DNA of 56,457 bases from an uncultured bacterium. GTDB taxonomy: Bacteria; Patescibacteriota; Microgenomatia; UBA1400; UBA12108. Under the pieces are notes generated by a model, which worked only from the letters and a program-made list of their open reading frames with translations, did no database searches and was not told the origin of the DNA. Each line of letters starts with the position of its first letter. Positions within the stretch are counted from its first letter, which is position 1. The DNA lies in NCBI GenBank assembly GCA_903945195.1, contig CAJAUT010000027.1, positions 1-56,457 of the forward strand, written 5' to 3'. This document shows positions 1 to 9,732 of this stretch, one piece after another. Made by a program: the position numbers and the translations under genes.

Positions 1-461
1 GTCAATCTCCACTTCTGAAACAGCCATTCCATAGGCGTAATAGAAGAAAGGGTTTCCCTGGCCCGTTTCCCGGTCAAAGAAGATTCTTGTCCTTCAGATA
101 CAAGTATAATTTTTTTGCAATTTTTTGAATTATATATTTGTTCTACGTTTTTATATTTATTAACCGCATTAACTGGCTCATATTCAAAGACTGGAGATAA
201 GGGGTGATCAACTGGCTCAATAATATATGGTTTGTAATCTGTAATTTGAGGGCCTGTGACCCAATGGTAGATTCTTGCCATTGACCTATTACAATATTTT
301 ATTGGTGAAAACTGATACATTGATTCAAAAAACGGATGGATATAGAGAGACTCAAATCTATACGGGTAAAAAATTCTGTGTTCATCGTTGTATAATAATC
401 TATATATTTTCTCTATATACAACAGAATTATATTTAACTTTAGAAATTTGTTAAATTTCAT
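1..461 (-). CDS. Putative glycosyltransferase, N-terminal fragment
   Basis: The frame opens with ATG at 461 and stays open for 153 codons to the window edge, so only the N-terminal part is visible. It contains YHWVTGPQITDY around residue 65 and a strand-like CKKIILVSEGQ around residue 116. Both would fit the acceptor-binding Rossmann half of a GT-B (GT4-like) enzyme, but the donor-binding half with the usual E-x7-E motif lies outside. No Shine-Dalgarno site is seen before the ATG. It follows the GT2 gene ending at 503 in the same direction, which supports a role in the same glycan locus. The family is an inference; that it is coding is fairly sure. Confidence 0.55.
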   Translation of the reverse strand, partial: MKFNKFLKLNIILLYIEKIYRLLYNDEHRIFYPYRFESLYIHPFFESMYQFSPIKYCNRSMARIYHWVTGPQITDYKPYIIEPVDHPLSPVFEYEPVNAVNKYKNVEQIYNSKNCKKIILVSEGQESSLTGKRARETLSSITPMEWLFQKWRL

Positions 462-502
462 GATTATTTCGGAATTTCTCAATATATTGATTGACATAAA
501 GC

Positions 503-1264
503 CTACTTTCCTAGATCTGATTGATTAAATATTTCTTGCATCATGTTAACTAAAGTAGCTATTATACTTTCAAAGAAATTTGTATTTTTTTTCTGAACCC
601 TCAGTCTCTCCACTTTATTTAATGTTTTGTTTATTGTTGCTGATGATTGAGAGTGTTGATGAACTCGATAATTTGATATTAAAACTGGTAAATACCCCCA
701 TAAAGTGACTTTGCATATTTTTAACCAAAAGTCATAATCCATGCAAGTCTTGAGTGAAGTGTCGAAATTTCCGAACTTTTCAAAAACTGCTTTCTTCACA
801 AAAGTTGCCTGGTGTGGAATGAAGTTAAAGAATTTGAGGAGTGTAGGACTGGCCATCTGAAATATTTTGTACTTTGGGAATATGCCAATTTTTTTATCAT
901 CTGCGTCTACAACCTGAATCTGACCATATCCCCAGTCAAGTTCTTTGTGAGTCTTTAGGTAATCTGCGACACGTGAGAGAACCTGCGGGTCGTGGAATGC
1001 ATCGTCGCTATGGAGGAAGTATAGATACTGCCCACTCGCATGCTTAATACCTTCGTTCATGGCATCTGAGATCCCATTTGGATTGACTTGAAATACTTGT
1101 GAGCTACTTGGGACAAGTGCCAATGTTTTGTCGGCAGAGAGACCATCTATTACGATGTGTTCAAAATCTTGAAAGTCTTGGGACTTGATAGATGCTAGGC
1201 AAGTAGGTAGGTATTTCTCACTATTTCTAGTGCAAGTGATTACTGAGATAAATGGCGATTTCAT
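503..1264 (-). CDS. GT2 family glycosyltransferase
   Basis: This 253-residue cytoplasmic enzyme starts with the GT-A nucleotide-binding strand FISVITCTRN. It has the metal/sugar-nucleotide motif HSDD at residues 85-88 and a downstream DYDFWLKI segment near residue 180, the pattern of WcaA-like GT2 enzymes that move one sugar from a nucleotide donor to a growing glycan. Length is normal for a single-domain GT2, and no membrane segment is seen. Its ATG overlaps the stop of the upstream membrane protein gene by four bases (ATGA at 1261-1264), so the two are probably translated together. The sugar and acceptor cannot be told from the sequence. Confidence 0.9.
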   Translation of the reverse strand: MKSPFISVITCTRNSEKYLPTCLASIKSQDFQDFEHIVIDGLSADKTLALVPSSSQVFQVNPNGISDAMNEGIKHASGQYLYFLHSDDAFHDPQVLSRVADYLKTHKELDWGYGQIQVVDADDKKIGIFPKYKIFQMASPTLLKFFNFIPHQATFVKKAVFEKFGNFDTSLKTCMDYDFWLKICKVTLWGYLPVLISNYRVHQHSQSSATINKTLNKVERLRVQKKNTNFFESIIATLVNMMQEIFNQSDLGK

Positions 1265-2564
1265 CTGGACCTCTTCATGCTAGCAAATGAATATAAGATG
1301 AGTGGCGTGAATATCATAGATACGCGCTGAAGAGAGCCAGGGATCTCCTGCCAATATGGCTGAGTCATGGCAAAGATAAGTGTGCCAGCACTTAAAAGAG
1401 CTAAGTTTGTAATAACGATAAACTCAGCGACCCAAAACTTATCTCTTTGTAAATACTTAAGCAAAATCATGAAGCCAAATAATGCAAAAGCAGGTGCGTA
1501 CGGTCTAGCTACCGTGGTTGCAAGATACTGGATCACATCCATAATTACTGACATGTTGGACAGCTTGGTAACAGTCGCGAGTCCGCCAGATACTTCGGAG
1601 AGTGATCCACTAGCTGATGCACCAGCAAGGCCGGCGACGAAAACCTTCCAGATTCTTTCAAAGGGGAAGAAAATGATGGAGTATGGCAAGATGAGCCAGG
1701 GTTTACGCTTATAGATACTCACTGCTACGACAATAAGTAAGTTGGTCATCCAGAAAGGTTCGGGGTGGCGGATCCACACAGAGATGCCTGTCAGAAGAGC
1801 TCCAAGGGCGAGATTGGAAAATTTATTAGTTCGCACCCATTCCACTATGAGGATAGTTCCCATAACTAGTGACACTGTGTAAGGAAGGTTCGTATAGGCG
1901 ATCTGAGAGTGCCAGAATATATGAGGAGCTAGTACCAGCATAAGTGATGATAGTAGAGAGATAGTGCGAGAAGAAACCCGACGAGCACTAAAGTAAAAAG
2001 CAGTGACAAAACTGATCAGGAGGCCTCCATAATAAGTCATCGGACTATGGAATCCGAGCAGGTAATACCACATGTGGACTAGTGAAGTGTGTGGAGGATA
2101 GCTATTGAAATATGACCCTTGGGCTCTTATTGCCTCTTGCATGCCTCCATACTGCGCAAAGAGTCTGGCCCGGAAGTCGTAGAGTGTGAGAGAATCCCAG
2201 TCAACTACTATCGCATAGAGGCTGTTTATGAAAATCGTTATAAGAAGAAGTGCGATAGTTATAAAGATGACAGTTTCTAGTCTAGTAAGGGCATAAAAAT
2301 TTATTTTATGTTGATTTGGATTGAGAGGCACTCTGAAAATAAATCTCAAGATAATCACTATAAATAGTAAGCTACTAAGCACTAGTGATGACTCAATTGT
2401 GGCAAATCGAAGACCTAGCAAATTGGCGATAAATAAAGCCAGTGTAAAAAGCGGCCAGCCTATGAGGTACCCGTAGGCTAAATTTTCGAGTAGTGATTTC
2501 TTTTGCCAGATAGCACTTGTGATGAGATAGCCAAACAATGGAACTATGAAAATACCCAAGATGT

Positions 2565-2568
<4 letters not shown>
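1261..2568 (-). CDS. Polytopic membrane protein, probable GT-C glycosyltransferase
   Basis: A hydrophobic protein of about 435 residues with many membrane spans. The frame is open to 2586, but ATG at 2568 is preferred because it makes a four-base ATGA overlap with the upstream stop at 2565. After two N-terminal spans there is an extracytoplasmic loop with DWDS near residue 124 followed by LYDFRARLF. An acidic pair in the first long outer loop is the usual catalytic site of lipid-phosphate-sugar-dependent GT-C enzymes. No exact family is recognised. It sits between a membrane partner and a GT2 gene with overlaps on both sides, which suggests one translational unit. A non-enzymatic role cannot be excluded. 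Confidence 0.7.
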
Positions 2569-4329
<1,761 letters not shown>

Positions 4330-4353
4330 CTATTTATTGAGGGAATTGCAGGG

Positions 4354-4396
4354 AATGTCGGTAAATGTCGGTAAATGTCGGTAAATGTCGGTAAAT
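4354..4396. repeat. 10-bp tandem repeat, 4.3 copies
   Basis: Four perfect copies of AATGTCGGTA followed by AAT, in the gap between the Fic remnant and fcl. The copies are identical, which suggests recent expansion by slippage. It is unrelated to the 9-bp family just beside it. There is no spacer diversity, so it is not a CRISPR. Confidence 0.95.
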
Positions 4397-4401
4397 TACA
4401 A

Positions 4402-4503
4402 TTATTGAGGAAAAACATATCGCCTATTTCGATCGGCGCCTACTTTTTGCAAGATACCCAGAGTCACCATTCTGACTAGCTCTGCTTTAGTTTTTAGGCG
4501 ATA
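4402..4503 (-). pseudogene. Remnant of the Fic C-terminal winged-helix region, in frame after TGA
   Basis: Directly after the TGA that ends the Fic gene (4504-4506) the same frame stays open for 33 codons to TAA at 4402. The peptide contains VTLGILQKVG followed by a basic wing ending RRYVFPQ. This matches the recognition helix and wing that usually close Fic proteins of this size. The first helices of a full winged-helix domain are missing or degraded. Either the Fic gene acquired a premature stop and lost its tail, or TGA is read through at some level. Decay is the simpler reading. Confidence 0.7.
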
Positions 4504-5220
4504 TCACGATATTTTGTCCAATTTTGCGTATATTTTTTCTCTGATCCATTCTTTTAATTCAACACAGTGATTATCTTTTGTGCAGGCGGTAATGGCAGCG
4601 TGATATCTCTGCCTCTGTATTTTATTGTTTCGTGGATACCCGCCCATCGCCATGGGCAAGTTGTGCGATAGCGCAATCTGATCGATAAGAAGCCTCCCTA
4701 TCCTTCCATTACCATCCTGGAATGGATGGATGGCTATAAAACGATAATGAATGATGGCCATCTCTTCAATTTGCTGATCAATGGTAAGTTCTTTCCTGTT
4801 AAGGAAATATCTTACATCGTCGGCTAGCTGCGCGACTTTTTCTCTGACTTGATTGTGTTTTGGAATCTGATATAGATCTTGATCTTCCCAATTGCCAAAC
4901 CACACATCTATCTCACGATATTTTCCTTTCTTTTTTAGTACATACTTGAAAAGTGTCTTGTGCCAAGTAATCCACTCGTTGATCCACTCAGATGCAGTTC
5001 TTTCTTGTAGCGACTTGCTATAAAGTCTATGACAATTGGCTAGTTCGTTCTCAATAGTTCTAAAAACTTCACGTAAACCCATTTCCTCCCTAGTAATGAT
5101 AATAGGATTTTCTTTGGAAATTGCTTTCGTATTCTTATTTACTCTGTAATCTGCCGTTTTTGAATATTCATCCCAGAGATTTTTGACTACATCTTCTTTG
5201 ATTAGAAAACCACTATCCAT
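4504..5220 (-). CDS. Fic-domain protein (putative AMPylating toxin), C-terminally truncated
   Basis: A soluble protein of 238 residues with the full Fic active-site motif HPFQDGNGRIGR at residues 165-176. His165 is the expected base and Asp169 the metal ligand. Fic enzymes transfer AMP or other phosphate-containing groups from nucleotides to protein hydroxyls. No clear (S/T)xxxE(G/N) inhibitory helix is seen, so control may come from the Panacea protein encoded two bases upstream. An in-frame TGA separates the enzyme from a 33-codon winged-helix-like remnant. Most Fic proteins of this architecture carry that domain for DNA binding. The target is unknown. Confidence 0.92.
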   Translation of the reverse strand: MDSGFLIKEDVVKNLWDEYSKTADYRVNKNTKAISKENPIIITREEMGLREVFRTIENELANCHRLYSKSLQERTASEWINEWITWHKTLFKYVLKKKGKYREIDVWFGNWEDQDLYQIPKHNQVREKVAQLADDVRYFLNRKELTIDQQIEEMAIIHYRFIAIHPFQDGNGRIGRLLIDQIALSHNLPMAMGGYPRNNKIQRQRYHAAITACTKDNHCVELKEWIREKIYAKLDKIS

Positions 5221-5222
5221 AT

Positions 5223-5804
5223 TTAGTTTGAATAATGCTCTGGATGCTCCAAAGCTGAGCTATCCATTACTATTTCATCAATCATGCCACTAACTAACTT
5301 TGATTGAATAAGTTGATTATCTATTGCCTCGTCCAGTAAAACACTACCATTGCTCATAGGCAAGGATAGAGCCAAATCTTCAGGTCCTATGTAGTACTTT
5401 TGGCCGTTAGAGTTGTTTATCCATGACGGCTCCATATGACTTATTGCAACCAATTTGCTCGTTGAGATGTTCTCTAATTGAGATAAAATCCTTTGGACCT
5501 GGTGACCAGTTTGTGTGTTAATGGAAGCTGTGCTCTTTAATGAGTATTTCTCTCTGTTATATAACAAGCCAATATTATCTGTGGTTATTTCGATGTCTTT
5601 GTCTGTGGATAGATCCATAAACCCATCCGCGACCGGTCCCAAAGGCATCCGAATGAATGCAATTTGCTGATTGTCTACAAATTTGGTCAAGATTAACGAT
5701 TTGTAAACAAAGTAGATAATTTTGGCAAAACGAACTTTTGTGACTGGTGTCACGCTGCACGCTAATATTTCTTTTGCTAGTATATTTAAGTAATTTTGCT
5801 TCAT
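5223..5804 (-). CDS. Panacea (SocA/DUF4065)-domain protein, probable antitoxin
   Basis: A protein of 193 residues whose first 80 carry the Panacea pattern: an N-terminal helix pair NILAKEILACS...VRFAKIIYFVYKSLI and the conserved turn RMPLGPVADGF. Panacea domains are known antitoxins that neutralise varied toxins. Here the stop is two bases before the Fic ATG, which makes a two-gene toxin-antitoxin operon likely. Upstream of the ATG is AGGA at a spacing of seven bases; the same stretch reads TAGGAT six bases before ATG, so it could serve as Shine-Dalgarno or as -10. The residues after 90 are not recognised. The toxin-antitoxin role is inferred from domain and order. Confidence 0.8.
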   Translation of the reverse strand: MKQNYLNILAKEILACSVTPVTKVRFAKIIYFVYKSLILTKFVDNQQIAFIRMPLGPVADGFMDLSTDKDIEITTDNIGLLYNREKYSLKSTASINTQTGHQVQRILSQLENISTSKLVAISHMEPSWINNSNGQKYYIGPEDLALSLPMSNGSVLLDEAIDNQLIQSKLVSGMIDEIVMDSSALEHPEHYSN

Positions 5805-5863
5805 ATATTGATCCTATTTGACACTATTCTACACTTACTTCAATGTCTTAGCTAAAGTATAGA

Positions 5864-6649
5864 CTATTTCTTGAGGAGATTATAGATTGTACGAACTATA
5901 TCAGAGTGTATCTTGTGGAGTGAAATCTCCCATGGTTTTGCCCCGTTTTCTTTTAAGGTGATCAAACCTTCTGCCATAAGCTTGTCGCGACTAGTCTCGC
6001 TTTTACTGTCTGGCTGGGCGCGGAAACCTGAGAGGACTACCTTTAGATCGTGAGGTTTGTAGTATTTGGCTAGTCGCAGCCAGTAGTCGTAGTCCATCAC
6101 ATAGCGATACTTTACGTTGAATTCCCCTACTTTCTCCCAAGCATTGCGTGACCAAAAAGTAGAAGGTTGAGGCAGCATAGAGTCTGCAATGCGGAGTGTC
6201 GTGGGTGAGTACAGCGCCATGAGGAAGCGCTTGTAGCCTCTTACCAGCCAACCACCATGATGTGGCCTGCCCTGCTCGTCTATCACTATGCAGTCACCAG
6301 TGATCCAGTCGGCGGAAGTAGTAGCATAGTACTCTCCTACAGCTTTTAGAGTACCAGGCATATAGACATCGTCGGAGTTGAGATAGGCAAGTACTTCGCC
6401 CTTAGCTTTTCTTAAACCTTTGTTGATGGCATCTGTTTGACCAGCGTCTTTTTTGCTTTCCCATTTGATTTTGTCGCCGTAGCTTTTGAGGATCTCTACC
6501 GTACCGTCAGTCGAGCCACCATCCATGACAAAGTATTCGAAGTTTGGATAATCCTGGGATAGTACTGAGTCTATCGTGGCGCGGATAAACTGCGCTTGGT
6601 TGTAACTGGGGGTGACGATACTAATTAGTGGCAAGTTCTTCAAGTTCAT
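5864..6649 (-). CDS. GT2 family glycosyltransferase (WcaA-like)
   Basis: Single-domain GT2 with the strand PLISIVTPSYN at the N-terminus, MDGGSTDGT in the second strand-loop and the metal motif NSDD near residues 91-94. A later MDYDYWLRLAKY segment forms the acceptor side. The open frame reaches TTG at 6661, which overlaps the DUF2304 stop by four bases. ATG at 6649 leaves 261 residues and only a short leader before the core, so I prefer it. Both candidates lie in the 9-bp repeat tract. DUF2304 genes are often found next to GT2 genes, which supports joint action at the membrane. The sugar specificity is not known. Confidence 0.88.
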   Translation of the reverse strand: MNLKNLPLISIVTPSYNQAQFIRATIDSVLSQDYPNFEYFVMDGGSTDGTVEILKSYGDKIKWESKKDAGQTDAINKGLRKAKGEVLAYLNSDDVYMPGTLKAVGEYYATTSADWITGDCIVIDEQGRPHHGGWLVRGYKRFLMALYSPTTLRIADSMLPQPSTFWSRNAWEKVGEFNVKYRYVMDYDYWLRLAKYYKPHDLKVVLSGFRAQPDSKSETSRDKLMAEGLITLKENGAKPWEISLHKIHSDIVRTIYNLLKK

Positions 6650-6662
6650 AAAGTCCGTCAAG
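6636..6662. repeat. 9-bp repeat tract at a GT2 start (3 units)
   Basis: Units TTCTTCAAG, TTCATAAAG and TCCGTCAAG. On the minus strand they encode the leader just before the GT2 core and also span the stop codon of the DUF2304 gene. Confidence 0.88.
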
Positions 6663-6984
6663 TTTTTTGATCCATGGCGCGATCACGCACTATACGGTCC
6701 AATTTCGCGCGCAGTTTGTTGATCTGGATACGATTTTCGATCATTACTACGCCTACAAACATGAGTGAGACTATGACAATGATGTCTGTGAGGCGATCTA
6801 CTTTAAACAACCCTCTGACCAGATCTGCCGTGGATCTGAATGTTACGACAATTCCAAGTGCGATAAGAACTATAGACCAAACAATAGCCTCTACTTTTGG
6901 AAGTTCGTTCTTTTTGTAGTGAATGCGCACGACATAAAGCATGACCAAGATAAAAGTGACCGATAAAATTTGAATTCCAATCAT
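6658..6984 (-). CDS. DUF2304 small membrane protein
   Basis: A protein of 108 residues with three hydrophobic helices (about residues 1-20, 34-50 and 66-84) and a charged cytoplasmic tail with a short coiled-coil look (ENRIQINKLRAKLDRIVRD). Length and helix pattern fit the DUF2304 family, which is commonly encoded beside polyprenyl-phosphate GT2 enzymes and is thought to anchor or assist them. That role is inferred, since no activity is known. Its stop overlaps the longest frame of the downstream GT2. The ATG at 6984 lies just left of a second 9-bp repeat tract. Confidence 0.8.
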   Translation of the reverse strand: MIGIQILSVTFILVMLYVVRIHYKKNELPKVEAIVWSIVLIALGIVVTFRSTADLVRGLFKVDRLTDIIVIVSLMFVGVVMIENRIQINKLRAKLDRIVRDRAMDQKT

Positions 6985-6989
6985 GTTAG

Positions 6990-7025
6990 TCCTTCAAGTC
7001 CATAAAGTTTATAAAGTTCATAAAG
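6990..7025. repeat. 9-bp repeat tract left of the four-helix-bundle gene (4 units)
   Basis: Units TCCTTCAAG, TCCATAAAG, TTTATAAAG and TTCATAAAG. The last unit covers the stop codon of the four-helix-bundle gene (7018-7020). The tract at 7379-7405 is the same family in opposite orientation, so the gene has inverted copies at its two ends. Confidence 0.9.
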
Positions 7026-7371
7026 TACGGAGGCTAGTAATAAAGCCAGAAAGCAACTTACTAATCTCTATAGTCATATTGTAATACAGTTCATACTCTT
7101 TTTGATTAAAATACCCAAGTTTGTTACCTAATACAAGCATAGATCTGGTTTCTCCGCACGACCCTTTGGCAATATATAGAAAATTCATAAAATCTTTGTT
7201 TGAATGACGCTCAAATCCCTCAGCAATATTATTCATTATCGAGACAGATGCCCGTTGGATTTGATCTTTAAAACTATAGTCCTTACTTGACTTTAAAACC
7301 TTGTATATTCCAACCGTTAACTCACTTGCCTTCTTCCAAGATAGTATGTCTTCAAATCTTTCTATTTTCAT
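7018..7371 (-). CDS. Four-helix-bundle protein (S23/intervening-sequence family)
   Basis: A protein of 117 residues with the family signature: FEDILSWKKASELTVGIYK in helix 1, QIQRASVSIMNNIAEGF in helix 2, then SNKDFMNFLYIAKGSCGETRS and an amphipathic last helix. These proteins were first known from insertions in 23S rRNA genes and also occur as free-standing genes. Some act as RNA/DNA-binding accessory factors of retroelements. Here no rRNA, reverse transcriptase or variable repeat is close by. Inverted 9-bp repeat tracts on both sides suggest insertion as a unit into the glycan locus. No function can be assigned. Confidence 0.88.
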   Translation of the reverse strand: MKIERFEDILSWKKASELTVGIYKVLKSSKDYSFKDQIQRASVSIMNNIAEGFERHSNKDFMNFLYIAKGSCGETRSMLVLGNKLGYFNQKEYELYYNMTIEISKLLSGFITSLRTL

Positions 7372-7378
7372 AGATTCA

Positions 7379-7405
7379 CTTGATGAACTTGACGAACTTT
7401 ATTAA
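7379..7405. repeat. Inverted 9-bp repeat tract right of the four-helix-bundle gene (3 units)
   Basis: Units CTTGATGAA, CTTGACGAA and CTTTATTAA, the reverse-complement form of the TTNNTNAAG family. All other tracts in the window have the opposite orientation. Confidence 0.88.
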
Positions 7406-7416
7406 CTTTTAACTAA

Positions 7417-8079
7417 CTAGTTCCATAACCAATATGGCAATTTTAGCAGAATTTTGGCGGCATCGAGCAGATTAAAACCGTATTCTTTGTCATGATAGAC
7501 GGTAGAGATAGGAACCTCGGTATAAGATAGCTTGCCCTTGGCTATGCGGACCGCTATCTCTGTCTCTACTTCGTAGCCTGTACTATGCCATTTGAGAGTT
7601 CTATAGGCGGACTTGGTAAAAGCTTTAAAGCCTGAGGGAATATCGGCAATATAGCTACCAAAAAGAATATTGATCAGGATGGACATACCTTTGTTACCTA
7701 GCATGCGCATGAGAGGCATCTTGGCGTCCATTTGACGTACTCCCAGTACCACACCTGCGCCTTTTTTTAGCGCTTTTTCAAAAAGAGAAATATCTTCGAC
7801 TATGTGCTGGTCGTCCCCGTCCATGATGATGACAGCATCTGCCCCAAGCTTGGCAAAGGCATATTCACAACCAGTTTTTAATGCAGATCCTTTACCTAGA
7901 TTTACAAGGTGAGAGAGACAAATGACTCCCTTGGATTTGACCACGTCGCAGGTCTTGTCTAGCGAGCCATCGTCTACCACCACGACATCTTTTGTATATG
8001 TCAAAAGCTTGTCCAAAAATTTAGCTATGTAGCGGGATTCGTTGTATGCAGGGACTACCACAATAAGTTTCATGTTCAT
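7417..8079 (-). CDS. GT2 glycosyltransferase, DPM1/polyprenyl-phosphate sugar synthase type
   Basis: A soluble 220-residue enzyme with LIVVVPAYNES at the start, VVDDGS at residues 35-39, NLGKGSALKTG near residue 60 and the metal motif MDGDDQH at residues 86-92. These are hallmarks of the DPM1-like branch, which loads mannose or glucose from a nucleotide donor onto polyprenyl phosphate. No C-terminal membrane helices are present. The gene follows a GT39-type gene across a repeat tract of 26 bases, so a donor-maker plus transferase pair is plausible. Two ATGs (8079 and 8073) are possible starts. Confidence 0.9.
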   Translation of the reverse strand: MNMKLIVVVPAYNESRYIAKFLDKLLTYTKDVVVVDDGSLDKTCDVVKSKGVICLSHLVNLGKGSALKTGCEYAFAKLGADAVIIMDGDDQHIVEDISLFEKALKKGAGVVLGVRQMDAKMPLMRMLGNKGMSILINILFGSYIADIPSGFKAFTKSAYRTLKWHSTGYEVETEIAVRIAKGKLSYTEVPISTVYHDKEYGFNLLDAAKILLKLPYWLWN

Positions 8080-8100
8080 AAAGTTATCAAGTCCTTCAAG
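8075..8100. repeat. 9-bp repeat tract at a GT2 start (3 units, one short)
   Basis: Units TTCATAAAG, TTATCAAG (one base shorter) and TCCTTCAAG fill the gap between the GT39 stop at 8101 and the GT2 ATG at 8079, with no other sequence between the genes. Confidence 0.85.
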
Positions 8101-9732
8101 TTATTTTTGATTGGCTTTCATGTGGACAGTGGGGAAACCAAAGGTACGGAAGATAACCCGCCCATCGTCCCTAGCCAAGATATCTTGCTCACCATACTCA
8201 AAGAGAGGCTGGACGATAATGAGGGTATTTTGAGGTAGATCCATTTTCTCTATGGGGCCATTTGGTCTGATATCTCCAAAATAGTATTTACCTATTTTGA
8301 TCATTGGGACATCGTCAATTATGAGCTTGTTTTCTTTGGCTTGTTTATACACTCTTGGATCAATCTGGTTGTAGTAGGCATAGTACATAGACGTTTCACC
8401 ATATGACTGAGTGATGATGATTTGATCGTATTGATCTTCGTATTTTTTGGCAAACTGCAGAGCCTCGAACATGGTCGAGTCGTACCAGTAGCGGCCATAG
8501 CTCTGGTACTGATAGATATAGCGTAGAGTCCAGTTGGAAACAGAAATTGCATACAGCGTACAGCCAACGGCAAACAGTAAAAGGCGAGTTTTAGATATTT
8601 TGGACCACTTATAAAACTCTACGAGAGCGTAGGCTGCAAAAATCTGGGGGATAGGTAGCATGGCGAGACTACGCAATCCATATGCACGGCCAACGAGCGA
8701 AGTAGGTAAGGGGGCTAGAAGTAGCCAGGCGATAAGTAATAGCCATACCTTCTTGTTCTTTTTGAACATGAGGAGGATACCTATGATGATTAGTGGAGCA
8801 TCCACTAGGTAAAGCATGCCGTGATTTGCCATGCCGTAGCGTACGTTACTATCTCCACCTACAAACAAGAACTGACCAGAAAAATTGTCGAAATAGTAGG
8901 TCATAAAGTCTTGGAGGTTGTAGGTAAACTTGTTTTCTAGGACTTTGGACAGCATACTTTTGGGGTTGTCGAAGAAGTTGCGACCTCGCTCTACCCTAGG
9001 CACTATTGTCTTGTCTACAAAGATGTTGATGTTTTGGAATCTTACTTGGCCACCTGCAAAAAAAGCGAGATAAAGGGCTGGGATAGCCATGGCAAGTGTA
9101 AGTAGCCAATACTTGAAAAATGGTTTATACCACGACTTGATACTTTGCCCCTGCTCTTTCCAGACCCAAACTAGTAGGATGAGTGCTGGAGCAAAAAGCT
9201 TCGTGGTGTAGTAGGTGTAACAGGCTAGGGCTAGAAATAAGACTGAGCGAAAGTGTTTATCTTTAAGTAAATAATAAACACTAGCTAGGCCTAAAGTAAG
9301 CGCTAGATTGGCTTCGTAACCACCGCGAGAAATATGGATGTGCCAGGGAGTAAGGGCTAGTAGAAGTCCAGAAACGAGGGCTACCCCTTCTCCAAGCTTG
9401 AAAAGCAATACAAGACGATAGAGTAAATAGACTGCCAAGATGCCAGCAATGGCTGATGGTATACGGACGGAAGCTGAGGTGGCGCCAGTAAAGAGCTGAA
9501 CCAAGGTGACAGAGTAGATATAGACAGGATTCTTTTGATCACCCCAAGATGCAAATTGAAGTGGCATAAATTTGCCAAATTCGTCACGTCCTGTTTTGAC
9601 TATCGAATAGGCGTTGTATCCTATTGCGATCTCATCACCATATAGTGAGGGCATGTGGGTATTGAGAAAAGGCAAACGAAAAAGCGACGCGATGATCAAG
9701 ATAGCTATCAGATACCAATTTAATTTTTTCAT
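8101..9732 (-). CDS. GT39/PMT-like membrane glycosyltransferase
   Basis: A polytopic protein of 543 residues. After the first helix comes an outer loop with GDEIAIGYNAYSI (Asp33-Glu34), the acidic catalytic pair of PMT/ArnT-like GT-C enzymes that take sugar from polyprenyl-phosphate carriers. A conserved VRIPSAIAGILAVY helix follows at about residue 90, and a soluble outer domain of about 130 residues with SYGETSMYYAYY closes the protein. It is a close paralog of the protein at 18236-19861, with related ends such as YFGDIR versus TFGDIR. Its start overlaps the upstream paralog's stop by four bases (9729-9732). Substrate unknown. Confidence 0.88.
   Translation of the reverse strand: MKKLNWYLIAILIIASLFRLPFLNTHMPSLYGDEIAIGYNAYSIVKTGRDEFGKFMPLQFASWGDQKNPVYIYSVTLVQLFTGATSASVRIPSAIAGILAVYLLYRLVLLFKLGEGVALVSGLLLALTPWHIHISRGGYEANLALTLGLASVYYLLKDKHFRSVLFLALACYTYYTTKLFAPALILLVWVWKEQGQSIKSWYKPFFKYWLLTLAMAIPALYLAFFAGGQVRFQNINIFVDKTIVPRVERGRNFFDNPKSMLSKVLENKFTYNLQDFMTYYFDNFSGQFLFVGGDSNVRYGMANHGMLYLVDAPLIIIGILLMFKKNKKVWLLLIAWLLLAPLPTSLVGRAYGLRSLAMLPIPQIFAAYALVEFYKWSKISKTRLLLFAVGCTLYAISVSNWTLRYIYQYQSYGRYWYDSTMFEALQFAKKYEDQYDQIIITQSYGETSMYYAYYNQIDPRVYKQAKENKLIIDDVPMIKIGKYYFGDIRPNGPIEKMDLPQNTLIIVQPLFEYGEQDILARDDGRVIFRTFGFPTVHMKANQK

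Noticed and set aside
1367-1714. Plus-strand open frame of 115 codons
   Set aside because: It lies wholly inside the membrane protein gene on the other strand, has no recognisable domain and reads as a shadow of it. The same holds for the other short antisense frames.
4354-4396. CRISPR array
   Set aside because: Units are only 10 bp and directly adjacent, without spacers; no cas gene is in the window.
4504-4506. TGA as a sense codon (glycine code of Gracilibacteria/SR1)
   Set aside because: Many unrelated genes end with TGA in ATGA overlaps, and the enzymes are of normal length at those stops. The in-frame TGA in the Fic gene is an isolated case.
4504-5804. IS element or prophage around the Fic/Panacea genes
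   Set aside because: No transposase, integrase, terminal repeats or phage structural gene is visible.
7018-7371. Diversity-generating retroelement accessory gene
   Set aside because: The four-helix-bundle protein is of the same broad type as Avd, but no reverse transcriptase, template repeat or variable repeat is found nearby.
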